This document shows, piece after piece, positions 7,889 to 17,419 of a stretch of 64,000 nt of DNA. A program made the translations under genes and the position numbers. Positions within the stretch are counted from its first letter, which is position 1. Each line of letters starts with the position of its first letter. Location of the stretch: positions 558,001-622,000 of the forward strand of contig CBDCIS010000003.1 of NCBI GenBank assembly GCA_965217565.1, given 5' to 3'. The notes beneath the pieces are model-generated. The model was not told the DNA's origin and did no database searches. It saw nothing but the letters and a program-made list of their open reading frames with translations. Source of the stretch: CBDCIS01 sp965217565 (GTDB lineage: Bacteria; Chloroflexota; Dehalococcoidia; Lucifugimonadales; CATOSD01).

Positions 7889-8719
7889 ATGCGATTCGGC
7901 GCGATTACCAACTCATTTCGGCTTCAACTTGCCGAGCAGAGCGTAGCCTCACTGGTCGAGCAGGCCATTGCGCGGGGAGCCAAGCACGTCGAACTGCGCC
8001 AGACCTGCCTGGGCGAATGCGAAACGGGCGAGGGCAAGGATTGGCGTCCCGTGCTGCCCAATCTGCGAACGCTCGTGGGCGGCTTCCCCGCTGTATCCTT
8101 CAACCTGGCTATGGCGTTGCCGTGCCTCACGAAGGCGTCGGACCCCGGCGGCGAGCAGTTCCAGGCGGCGTTGGAAGCGGCGAAGCTGGTCGGACGCGGC
8201 GCGCCCCACCTGCGCCTGGTTGACCCGGCCCGCTTCGAGGGTGCGTGGGATGTCCCCGGCAAGTTGCCGGAGGAGGCGCTGGGTGTGACCGACCTCGCGC
8301 GGGAGGCCGCCAGCCACGGGGTTACACTGTCCATCGAGAACTCGGGCCAGCCCATTCGCGCCATGACCATGCTGGTCAGAGAGGCCCGCTCCCGGCTCAC
8401 CGACTCGGAGGGCGCCTACCTAGGACTCTGCCCGGACCCGGTCAACCAGTTGCGCGGCTTCCCGGACGCGGACGCCCTGGCCGAACTGGATGCCGTGCCG
8501 TTGGACATGCTCAAGATAGTTCACTTCAAGCAGACGCGCGGCGGGGACGCCCATCCCACCTTGGACACCGGCGACCTGGATTGCGCCCGCATGGTCAGGA
8601 TTCTCGAGGCCAAGGGCTACCGGGGAGCGGCTATCATGGAGATTCCGCCCCATGAGGACGTGTTCGACAACCTTTCGGCAAGCTTCGCCTTCCTCGGCGG
8701 CGTCTTCGCCGAGGGCTGA
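7889..8719 (+). CDS. Sugar phosphate isomerase/epimerase-like TIM-barrel protein
   Basis: A 276-residue protein starting at ATG 7889 behind GGAGG (7875-7879); an in-frame start at 7793 adds 32 residues of non-family sequence. Barrel features of the xylose-isomerase-like (AP endonuclease 2) superfamily are present: HVELRQTCLGE early, VTLSIENSG carrying a metal-ligand Glu near the middle, LGLCPDPVN carrying an Asp, IVHFKQTRGG, and the C-terminal AAIMEIPP Glu. These are the usual positions of the divalent-metal site. The substrate cannot be inferred. Confidence 0.8.
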   Translation: MRFGAITNSFRLQLAEQSVASLVEQAIARGAKHVELRQTCLGECETGEGKDWRPVLPNLRTLVGGFPAVSFNLAMALPCLTKASDPGGEQFQAALEAAKLVGRGAPHLRLVDPARFEGAWDVPGKLPEEALGVTDLAREAASHGVTLSIENSGQPIRAMTMLVREARSRLTDSEGAYLGLCPDPVNQLRGFPDADALAELDAVPLDMLKIVHFKQTRGGDAHPTLDTGDLDCARMVRILEAKGYRGAAIMEIPPHEDVFDNLSASFAFLGGVFAEG

Positions 8720-8722
8720 GGG

Positions 8723-9433
8723 CTAGGAGATGCCCGGGTCTCTGAAGCGATAGCCAACGTTCCAGATGGTCTCGATAAAAGGAAGGTCGGCGTCCTCGAT
8801 CTTGCTGCGCAGCCGCCGGATATGCACGTCCACCGTGCGCGTGCCGCCGAAGTAGTCGTAGCCCCAGATGATGCTCAGCAGAGACTCCCTCGTGTAAACT
8901 CTCCCGGGGTTGGTTGCCAGCAGCTTCAGAAGCTCATACTCCTTGAACCTGAGATTGACGCGTCGCCCCTTCAACGAGACTTCGTAGGTGATGGGGTTGA
9001 TAACCAGGTCTCCGATGCGGATTACATCGTCGTCCCCTTCCGCCTTCGTTCGCCGCAGCGCCCTCTTCGCGCGAGTTACAATCTCGCCGGGACTGGAGGG
9101 GATGACGACAAAGTCGTCGATTTCGAGCGTAACGTCAAGAGCGGCAGCCTGGCGCTCCGGTACGAGCGCGATCACCGGCAGCCCCATTCGCGCGCAACCC
9201 CGTATGTAGCGCTTTGCGTCCGAGATCGACGTGGAGGCCATGTTCAGAAGGGCCAGGTGAGGCGACGGGCCGCCTCCGGCTGCCTCCAAGTCGGCTTCAT
9301 TGGAAACGACAACAGCCTCGATGCCCTGCGCTCGCAAGGCGGCGGTCAGGTCTGACCACGGCGTGTAGTCATCTGCCAGCGGGGCTCTTCCGGTCGCCAT
9401 CAAGCGCCTCGACGAACTCGCATGGGAATCCAA
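8723..9433 (-). CDS. OmpR/PhoB-type response regulator with degenerate receiver
   Basis: A 236-residue protein. The C-terminal 100 residues are a clear winged-helix DNA-binding domain (YELLKLLATNPGRVYTRESL, GGTRTVDVHIRRLRSKIE, IWNVGYRF). The N-terminal 120 residues look like a receiver domain, but the position of the phosphorylated Asp reads LALLNMAS, with Asn, and the acidic pocket is not obvious. It is therefore probably phosphorylation-independent. It is transcribed divergently from ftsH; no histidine kinase is adjacent. The start at 9433 is preferred; another in-frame ATG lies at 9400. Confidence 0.88.
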   Translation of the reverse strand: MDSHASSSRRLMATGRAPLADDYTPWSDLTAALRAQGIEAVVVSNEADLEAAGGGPSPHLALLNMASTSISDAKRYIRGCARMGLPVIALVPERQAAALDVTLEIDDFVVIPSSPGEIVTRAKRALRRTKAEGDDDVIRIGDLVINPITYEVSLKGRRVNLRFKEYELLKLLATNPGRVYTRESLLSIIWGYDYFGGTRTVDVHIRRLRSKIEDADLPFIETIWNVGYRFRDPGIS

Positions 9434-9665
9434 CCCTGGCAGGGCGTTGAGACGTTCAACTGTGCGCCAACTTGGGCTTTTGTGCGGGCGTAAGACGCAG
9501 CCATTGTGAGGCTGCTCACATTCACCATCATTTCACCGAATATAGGGCAGAAACCCTTCGATTTCAAGCCTGTGCGGTAGCGGCCCGGGGCAATCGCATC
9601 TTCGCGATAACCTCTATCGACGCGGCGCGTTGGAAATGCCTCCCGAAATGAGTGGCTATCGCGCT

Positions 9666-9693
9666 TTGCTTTGGCGCGCTTTTGATGTAACAT
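9666..9693 (+). promoter_or_regulatory. Possible sigma-70-type promoter of ftsH
   Basis: TTGCTT at 9666-9671 and TAACAT at 9688-9693 are separated by 16 bases, about 60 bases before the ftsH start. The rest of the 317-base space between the divergent regulator and ftsH shows nothing else I can support. The match to consensus is moderate. Confidence 0.35.
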
Positions 9694-9750
9694 AAGAGTG
9701 GCGCAATTTTGGCATTGAACCTTTTGTTTGCGGCGTTTTACGGAGGGCGA

Positions 9751-11595
<1,845 letters not shown>

Positions 11596-11651
11596 AGTTT
11601 GAAAATGCGGGTGTTCGGCTAGGTATGGTTCAAGGACCTGTCTCGTACCTC

Positions 11652-11933
11652 AGCATTGAAGATTTCCTTGTCGCAATTCGCCAAGACTGAGCGCGTATCA
11701 GTGCATGCGCTTTCAGGGAGGCGCAAAACGACAATCTATCTCCCGATGAGGTTTTGCTGAGTGCCATCAGGGGGGGAAATCATAGCAGACTATCCCGAAA
11801 GCAAATCTCTTCCGGCAAAGAGCCGGTCCACACAGTTTGGGGATACAATCGAGAGGAGCTTCGGGTGGTGCTGATTACCGTATATCGCCCCGACCCGAGT
11901 CTTTGGATTGACTGGCGCATCAGGAGACGATGA
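11652..11933 (+). pseudogene. Decayed DUF4258 (RelE-like) gene
   Basis: Several frames read in sequence give a DUF4258-type protein: SIEDFLVAIRQD, a stop, then DNLSPDEVLLSAIR, EIIADYPESKSLP in another frame, and finally VHTVWGYNREELRVVLITVY followed by RPDPSLWIDWRIRRR and a stop at 11931. At least one nonsense codon, two or more frameshifts and a short deletion before VHTVW separate the pieces. DUF4258 proteins are small RelE-superfamily-like proteins usually encoded just before a YgiT-type zinc-finger gene, as here. The gene cannot make a functional product. Confidence 0.72.
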
Positions 11934-11937
11934 GACG

Positions 11938-12119
11938 ATGGCGATTGACCAGTGTCCGGTTTGCGGCGGGCAGTTGGTAGAGAGAGAGAAGTCGAGAATA
12001 CGCAGAGCAATGGGGTTGAGTCTGCCACCGTAACTATCTCCGCCGATGTCTGCCTGCGTTGCGGAGAACAGCTATACACCTTGGGCGCGCCTCGAAAGGG
12101 TTCGCCGAGAACTCGCTGA
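11938..12119 (+). pseudogene. Frameshifted YgiT-type (MqsA N-terminal-like) zinc-finger gene
   Basis: Starts with ATG 11938, four bases after the DUF4258 stop. The first part reads MAIDQCPVCGGQLVERE with the first CxxC pair. After about residue 24 a one-base frame change is needed to continue with VESATVTISADVCLRCGEQL, which carries the second CxxC pair. Intact homologues hold four zinc-binding cysteines in one frame and act as the antitoxin-like partner of DUF4258. This copy is broken. Confidence 0.72.
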
Positions 12120-12249
12120 GGGTAGTTGCTGCGGAATGGGCCACACAAGGTCAATCTTCCGCTTGCCGCATGGAACAAAGCAAGCGCAGAGCGAGTTAGG
12201 GGACAGACAATCGCGGCCTAGGCCGTGGAGTGTGCGCAGCATCAATCTG

Positions 12250-12858
12250 ATGCCGAACGGCGCAGAGCAAGACCGCGCCGATTCTCGATTCGAGAAGATC
12301 GTAAACGCTCATCTGGGACACGAGGAGTCCCCTGAAGGGGACCTGGATTACGTTGATTATGCCTGCGCGCCCGACGACAGCTTGGGCAGGCAGATTGAGG
12401 ATCGCATCGTCGAACGCATCCTGAAAGAGTTTTCCGGCGATAAGCTGGACTACCTTGTGGCGAGCGTGCTGAGGGCTGTAAACGATGAAATGACGTGGCC
12501 CCTGCGCGTGCGCGACAGCGGAATCGACGTGCCGACCCGCAAAGGATTCATCGGTTTCGGAGAGCCGAGATTGATGGTGCAGATCGAATCCGGCCCCGGA
12601 CCAGTGGGCATCCCCGGCTACAACAGGTTTCTCGAAAACGTGCGCGCTAACCGCGAGGACCATGGGTTGATGGTCGGTCTTGGTGGCTTCACCAAGGCGG
12701 TCCGCGAGCAAAACCAACCGGCGTTCCATCAGTTCAGGTTGTGGGGGCCGGTTGAATTGGCGCAGGCGTTGCAGGATACCTACGACAACCTGCCGCAGGA
12801 CATTCGCGCTGCCGTTCCCCTGGAGAACCGAAAGGTGCTCGTGGAGTCGGAAGCCTGA
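12250..12858 (+). CDS. Mrr-like restriction endonuclease domain protein, possibly truncated
   Basis: About 202 residues. The last 120 match the Mrr catalytic fold of type IV restriction-like enzymes: DYLVASVLRAV helix, DSGIDV (catalytic Asp), GFGEPRLMVQIESGPGPVG (the Q-x-K strand), then EDHGLMVGLGGFTKAV and FRLWGPVELAQALQD. In the family the strand normally reads QVK; here it is QIE, so the catalytic Lys appears replaced. Full-length relatives have a further 100-150-residue N-terminal domain missing here. I chose ATG 12250, since the frame upstream overlaps the YgiT relic. It may be inactive or decaying. Confidence 0.6.
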   Translation: MPNGAEQDRADSRFEKIVNAHLGHEESPEGDLDYVDYACAPDDSLGRQIEDRIVERILKEFSGDKLDYLVASVLRAVNDEMTWPLRVRDSGIDVPTRKGFIGFGEPRLMVQIESGPGPVGIPGYNRFLENVRANREDHGLMVGLGGFTKAVREQNQPAFHQFRLWGPVELAQALQDTYDNLPQDIRAAVPLENRKVLVESEA

Positions 12859-12897
12859 GACGGTTAACGGTGCCCCTGCCCGCGACTACCGCCTATC

Positions 12898-13767
12898 CTA
12901 CATGTCCCCCACCGCTTCCTTGAAGCGCCTTATGGCGTCTATGTGCGCGTCGGGCGACGATAGGCCCGCGTTCATCGTGTTCACCGATATGTGCGTCGCG
13001 CCAAGCTCCTTCCAGCGGTTGACGGCCTGTACCCACTCGTCGGGGGAGCGGTCGCCTATGGAGACCCAGCTTTCAATGCCTATGTCGGAGGGGTCCCGGC
13101 CGGCGGCCCTGGCCTGGGAGCGCATGTCCTCGATCAGCGCCTGCCCCTCGTCGTTGGGCGGGAACAGGGGGAACCAGCCATCGCCCGTCTCGGCGATTCT
13201 GCGTATCGTCTGGGGCGCCCGGCCGCCGAACCACACGGGGATGGGACGCTGCACGGGTAGCGGGTTCAGCCCCGCGTCCGTCACCTTGTGCCATCGCCCC
13301 TCGTAGGTAACCAGTTCCTCTGTCCACAGCCTCCGCATCAGCTCGATCTGCTCCTCAGAGCGCCGTCCCCGGTCATGGAAGTTCTCGCCTAGAGCCTCGT
13401 ACTCCACCGCGTTCCAGCCGACACCAATGCCGAGCCGCAGGCGTCCACCGCTGAGCACATCGACCGCCGCCGTCTGCTTGGCCACGAGCACCGTCTGCCT
13501 CTGCGGAAGGATTATGACGCCGGTCACAAGTTCGATGCGCTCCGTGACGCCGGCCAGGTATCCGAATAGCACGAACGGCTCGTGGAACAGGTTGGTATGC
13601 TGGTACGCGCCGCTCCAGCCCGGGCGGCTGCCGGCGTTCGCTCCTATCACGTGGTCGAAGGCCAGCAAGTGGTCGTAGCCGAGCGCCTCGGCGGCCTGGG
13701 CATAGTCCCGCACCCCGGACGGGTCGGCGCCTATCTCTGTCTGAGGAAAAACCACTCCAACTTTCAT
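12898..13767 (-). CDS. LLM-class (F420-type) oxidoreductase
   Basis: A 289-residue luciferase-like TIM barrel. Typical features are MKVGVVFPQTE at the N-terminus, YDHLLAFDHV, LVTGVIILPQRQTVLVAKQ, the DVLSGGRLRLGIGVGWN nucleotide-phosphate loop and PIPVWFGG. It resembles the group annotated as F420-dependent oxidoreductases, which use reduced F420 or FMN for hydride transfer or monooxygenation. The substrate is unknown. A second LLM-type gene lies 2 kb away but is not closely similar. Confidence 0.9.
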   Translation of the reverse strand: MKVGVVFPQTEIGADPSGVRDYAQAAEALGYDHLLAFDHVIGANAGSRPGWSGAYQHTNLFHEPFVLFGYLAGVTERIELVTGVIILPQRQTVLVAKQTAAVDVLSGGRLRLGIGVGWNAVEYEALGENFHDRGRRSEEQIELMRRLWTEELVTYEGRWHKVTDAGLNPLPVQRPIPVWFGGRAPQTIRRIAETGDGWFPLFPPNDEGQALIEDMRSQARAAGRDPSDIGIESWVSIGDRSPDEWVQAVNRWKELGATHISVNTMNAGLSSPDAHIDAIRRFKEAVGDM

Positions 13768-13851
13768 TCACAATCTCCTTTGTGTTATCACGCCTGGGTT
13801 GCGCTCGTTTGCGTGGTCGAGGCATGAGACGGCGCTCGTCCCCTGGGTTTT

Positions 13852-13905
13852 CGAGCGGCGAGCCGCTGTGACGGCCCCCGCTTTCGCGGGCAAGACGATT
13901 CGCGG
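13852..13905 (+). repeat. Diverged copy of the GCCGAGCGGCGAGCC palindromic repeat
   Basis: CGAGCGGCGAGCC at 13852-13864 is followed by CCCGCTTTCGCGGGCAAGACG, a small hairpin. The order matches the better conserved copies near 20567 and 45253. It lies in the space between the divergent LLM gene and the amidohydrolase. Confidence 0.5.
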
Positions 13906-14006
13906 CAACGACTCTGGCATAGTGTACTATATACGCGGCAATTGTGGCTCGCGCCCATTGGCGGGACAGCCCTACCAATAGCGGAGAAGCTGAAGAGCGC
14001 ATAGAT

Positions 14007-15440
14007 ATGGCAAGATACGACCTCATACTGTCGGGAGGGAGAGTTCTCGACCCGGCCAACGGGTTGGACGGCGTTAGCGACGTTGGCCTGAAGAACGGGG
14101 GAATCGAGCGTGTCGCGCCTGAGCTCGATCCCAACCACGCGGACAGCCTCATAGACGTAAGCGGCAAGTGGGTGATGCCGGGCCACATCGACACGCACGC
14201 GCACGTCGCCGGTCCCGCGACGGACTGGGACCCGGCGCTCGGCTACGCGATGATGGCGCGCGCCGGCGTCACCACCGCGCTCGACATGGGCGGCACGGGG
14301 CTCAGCCTGATTGGCGGCATCAATCGCAGGGGGGCGGGCCTGAACGTTGCAGGGCTGCTCGCGCTGGTTCCCGGCTCGACCATCCCCGGCGGCGAGCCGA
14401 CTCCCAGTACGCTCGCGGACGTGGTGTCCGACGCGCTCAGGCAGGGCTGCGTTGGCGTGAAGATTCTTGGCGGATACTATCCGTTCAGTCCGGAGACGAC
14501 CTCGAACGTCATTAGGGCAGCCAACGAGCAGACGGCCTACGTCGCGTACCACGTTGGCACCAAGGCTACGGGCAGCCACTTGGAGGGCGTGCGCGAGATA
14601 CCGGACCTGGTGGGCGGCGGACGCCTCCACGTGTGCCACGTCAACTCCTATTGCCGCGGCGTGATCGACGACCCGAACTCAGAGTGTGACGAGACGCTGT
14701 CGATTCTGGAGCGCATGAGGGGCCAACTGAACTCGGAGGCGTACCACGCCGTTCGCAACGGAACCAGCGGCTTGTGCGACGCGAACGGCGACGTGGTGGC
14801 CGATGTTCCGCGCAATTGCCTGCGGCTGCGCGGCTATGCGACGACCCGCGAGGGAATGAAGCAGGCGATTCTGGACGGCTACGCATCGGTGTTGACTCAG
14901 GTGGGCGGCCAGATAGTCTATGTCAAGGGCAGGGAGGCGCTGAGGCTGTTCGAGGGGGGAAACACCAACGTGGGCATGAGCTTTCCCGTGAACCTGCCGA
15001 CCTCAGCGTTCCGGCTGACCACGGCGAAGAACGACGCGGACGAGTTCATCGTCGATGCCGTCAGCACGGATGGCGGCTCGCTGCCGCGCAACGTGGCGAT
15101 TCGCACCACGATGGCGCTGGCGCAGTTCGGCGCGCTCACGCCGCTGGAGGCGGCCGCCAAGCTGTCGTGGACGCCCGCGCGAATGCTTGGGCTGACCAAC
15201 AAGGGCCACTTCTCCGAGGGAGCGGACGCCGATGTTAGCGTTCTCGACCCCGAGGTCAACAGGCCGGTCATGGGATTCGTGGCGGGCAGGCTCATCATGC
15301 TTCACGGGCATGTTGTCGGCTCTGGAGGCACGCTCCTTGTGATGCAGGAGGGCGAGAGAACCGCTAGGAACAGCGGACTGCCCTACCAGGTCATAGACCT
15401 ATCCGAGAGCAAGCTCTACGCCGGCGTGTCCCCACCTTAA
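14007..15440 (+). CDS. Amidohydrolase family metal-dependent hydrolase
   Basis: A 477-residue enzyme of the composite-domain amidohydrolase superfamily. It has the N-terminal beta-sandwich (DLILSGGRVLDPANGLDG), the metal motif GHIDTHAHVAG, the VGVKILGG lysine that may be carbamylated, LHVCHVNSY with a metal His, and the C-terminal GHFSEGADADVSVLDP. It hydrolyses amide or related C-N bonds; D-aminoacylase, hydantoinase and dihydroorotase are relatives. ATG 14007 begins the family sequence; the frame opens earlier at 13944 without a better start. Specificity unknown. Confidence 0.88.
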   Translation: MARYDLILSGGRVLDPANGLDGVSDVGLKNGGIERVAPELDPNHADSLIDVSGKWVMPGHIDTHAHVAGPATDWDPALGYAMMARAGVTTALDMGGTGLSLIGGINRRGAGLNVAGLLALVPGSTIPGGEPTPSTLADVVSDALRQGCVGVKILGGYYPFSPETTSNVIRAANEQTAYVAYHVGTKATGSHLEGVREIPDLVGGGRLHVCHVNSYCRGVIDDPNSECDETLSILERMRGQLNSEAYHAVRNGTSGLCDANGDVVADVPRNCLRLRGYATTREGMKQAILDGYASVLTQVGGQIVYVKGREALRLFEGGNTNVGMSFPVNLPTSAFRLTTAKNDADEFIVDAVSTDGGSLPRNVAIRTTMALAQFGALTPLEAAAKLSWTPARMLGLTNKGHFSEGADADVSVLDPEVNRPVMGFVAGRLIMLHGHVVGSGGTLLVMQEGERTARNSGLPYQVIDLSESKLYAGVSPP

Positions 15441-15484
15441 TACTCCCCTCTTGGAGAAGAGGTCTGCCCCTTCCCCCTTGATGG

Positions 15485-15718
15485 CTGACAGGGGTAGGTA
15501 AATGTTGTTTCGTAGCTACAGACCATAGCTGAGACATCGCAATTGCGGCCAACGTATGTCATTCCGGGTGAGCGTAGCGAACCGAGGAATCCCAAGTTCT
15601 TGTAATGCAGATGGCTCTGGATTGCCGAGCGGCTAGCCACTTCGTGGGTTCCTCGGCTACGCTCGGAATGACATGGGCTAAGCGTACTTGCAATTCGCAT
15701 TTTACCTACCCCTGTGAG
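15485..15718. mobile_element. MITE-like element inserted into a dispersed repeat
   Basis: A 234-base non-coding block with imperfect terminal inverted repeats: CTGACAGGGGTAGGTAAA on the left and CTCACAGGGGTAGGTAAA read inward from the right. It is flanked by CTTGATGG (left) and CTTTGATGG (right), which look like a target duplication of about nine bases. The interior holds a long palindrome (GTCATTCCG ... CGGAATGAC, about 15556-15690) that includes GGATTGCCGAGCGGCTAGCC. No gene is encoded in the 15441-15760 gap. Confidence 0.6.
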
Positions 15719-15760
15719 CCCTTTGATGGAAAAAGATTAGGATGGGGGTGAGACGCCGCG

Positions 15761-16765
15761 CTATTTTATCCTCGGCACCACCTCGTTGGCCATCAGGTCC
15801 AACTGCCTCAGCACCTGCTCATGGGGCATTCCGGGCCACTGCATTCGGAAGAGGATGTAGTTGACGCCGAGCTCGCTTTCGTAACGCTGGATTTCCTGGA
15901 CTATGTCGTCGGGAGAGCCGAGCAGGAACCTGTCGCGGGCGAGATCCTGGTAAGGAATAGTGAAGTCCTCCTCGCCCGGCAGCGCCTTGTCCTGCCCCCA
16001 TGCGGCGTAGGCGGCGTACTTGCCCTCGAGGTACGGCTGGCTCTCGAGGAAGGCCGTCTCCCTGTCTTGGGCGACGTACATCTCTCGAATCATCGGCAGC
16101 GCGTCGGGCATGGGCTGACCCGCCTCGTCGAGCGCGTCGCGGTACATCGCTATCTGCTGGGCTATCATGGACATGGTGGCATGGGGATTGATGAGCCAGG
16201 GATAGCCCCACCGAGCGGCGCGGCGAATGGCGTTGTCGTGGTTGGCGGCGACCCAGATTGGGGGATGAGGCTTGCGCACGGGCCGAGTCGTCGGGTTTGC
16301 CCTGGGCACGTGGTAGAAGCGGCCCTGGAACTCGACCTCGTCCTGCGTCCACAGCATCTTCATCACCTCCAGCGCCTCGGTCATGCGGCCCACCCGCTCG
16401 CCCGGCCTTACCCCAAAGGCGGCGTACTCCTCGTCGCGGTAGCCCAAACCGATGCCAAAGACGAACCGCCCGCCGCAGATGGCGTCCATCGTGGCGATGG
16501 TCTCTGCCATATCGACAGGGTTGTGCAATGGCAGCAGGATGACGCCGGCGGCAACCTCCATGTCGCCGGCCTCGGCGGCCATGCGCGCGAGGAAGGGCAG
16601 AGTGGCAGGCTGCTGGTATGGCGCGGAGAGATAGTGCTGCCCCGCTGCGACGATGTCGAAGCCCGCGTCGCGCGCCGCCCGCACCTGCGCCGCGCTCTCC
16701 GCCAACTGTTCCGGCATGGAGCCGCCAGCGGCCGTCTGCGTATTGAGAAAGAGTCCAATCTTCAA
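15761..16765 (-). CDS. LLM-class flavin-dependent oxidoreductase
   Basis: A 334-residue bacterial luciferase-like monooxygenase. It begins MKIGLFLNTQTAAGGSMPEQ and shows VAAGVILLPLHNPVDMAE, GGRFVFGIGLGYRDEEYAAFG and PPIWVAANHDNAIRRAAR, all positions that line the flavin-binding barrel. Typical length for the COG2141 group. It reads away from the Panacea/HD genes in the same direction, but 90 bases separate them. Substrate unknown; relatives act on terpenoids, alkanesulfonates or heterocycles. Confidence 0.9.
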   Translation of the reverse strand: MKIGLFLNTQTAAGGSMPEQLAESAAQVRAARDAGFDIVAAGQHYLSAPYQQPATLPFLARMAAEAGDMEVAAGVILLPLHNPVDMAETIATMDAICGGRFVFGIGLGYRDEEYAAFGVRPGERVGRMTEALEVMKMLWTQDEVEFQGRFYHVPRANPTTRPVRKPHPPIWVAANHDNAIRRAARWGYPWLINPHATMSMIAQQIAMYRDALDEAGQPMPDALPMIREMYVAQDRETAFLESQPYLEGKYAAYAAWGQDKALPGEEDFTIPYQDLARDRFLLGSPDDIVQEIQRYESELGVNYILFRMQWPGMPHEQVLRQLDLMANEVVPRIK

Positions 16766-16851
16766 AGGAGTCTCCTTACCGGGGATGAGCTACTCCAAAA
16801 CGAGTGGAGAAGGAAGGCGGCAGTTGGGCTAGACTGGGAGTCGTTGGCGCG

Positions 16852-17400
16852 CTAGATGAGACTGGCTCCTCGGAGAGCATCATATGCGTCTTCTATCGTG
16901 TCTGCGCTGAACTTAGGCTTCACCTTGCCTACGGTGCTCAGAGCCTCGTCCTTGGACATGTTGCCATTCGGCCCCGCCAAAAGGTGGACAGTGGCGTAGA
17001 GTTCAAGAATATGGGTTTGGAGACCTGCGAGAATGTCAATGACATCATCGACGAATTCCACATCGGCATCTGTATCCTTCTCCATTTCGTAGTCCTGAAA
17101 CCACGTGTTCTCCCTAACCTGGCCAGGTGTCACATGAAAGCCAAAGCCATTGGGATCGGGCTTGATTTCGACGTAGCCAAGGGCTTCGGAGAGCGAGAGG
17201 GTATTGTCGAGATCGTTCGAATATGGGCCAAAGTAGTGCATCCTAAAACGGTAGTTTAAGGGAATGCCAACTGCTTCTTGCAGGAAGTATGAAATCTTCT
17301 GGACCTTGGTTTTGCCTATGTCACCGTGACTGTCGACAGCCCGGTCGACTATCTTTTGGATGAAGGCCAACCTTCTAACGTCCATCTCAAAGTTGTTCAT
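16852..17400 (-). CDS. Panacea/SocA-like (DUF4065-type) protein, candidate antitoxin
   Basis: A 182-residue protein with the pattern KTKVQKISYFLQEAVGIPL followed by RFRMHYFGPYSNDLDNTL and a G-Y-V-E-I strand, resembling the K-Q-K-L...YGPYS core of Panacea/SocA-like proteins. Panacea domains serve as antitoxin parts fused to or paired with diverse toxins. The gene follows the HD gene closely on the same strand (4-19 bases depending on start). I prefer ATG 17400 (GGAAGG upstream) to ATG 17415, which has no visible site. The family call is by pattern only. Confidence 0.6.
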   Translation of the reverse strand: MNNFEMDVRRLAFIQKIVDRAVDSHGDIGKTKVQKISYFLQEAVGIPLNYRFRMHYFGPYSNDLDNTLSLSEALGYVEIKPDPNGFGFHVTPGQVRENTWFQDYEMEKDTDADVEFVDDVIDILAGLQTHILELYATVHLLAGPNGNMSKDEALSTVGKVKPKFSADTIEDAYDALRGASLI

Positions 17401-17419
17401 AGCGTTACCTTCCATAAAT

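Noticed and set aside
11780..12178. A 132-codon minus-strand frame in the region before the Mrr-like gene
   Set aside because: The plus strand there carries recognisable, though broken, DUF4258 and YgiT sequence; the minus translation matches nothing.
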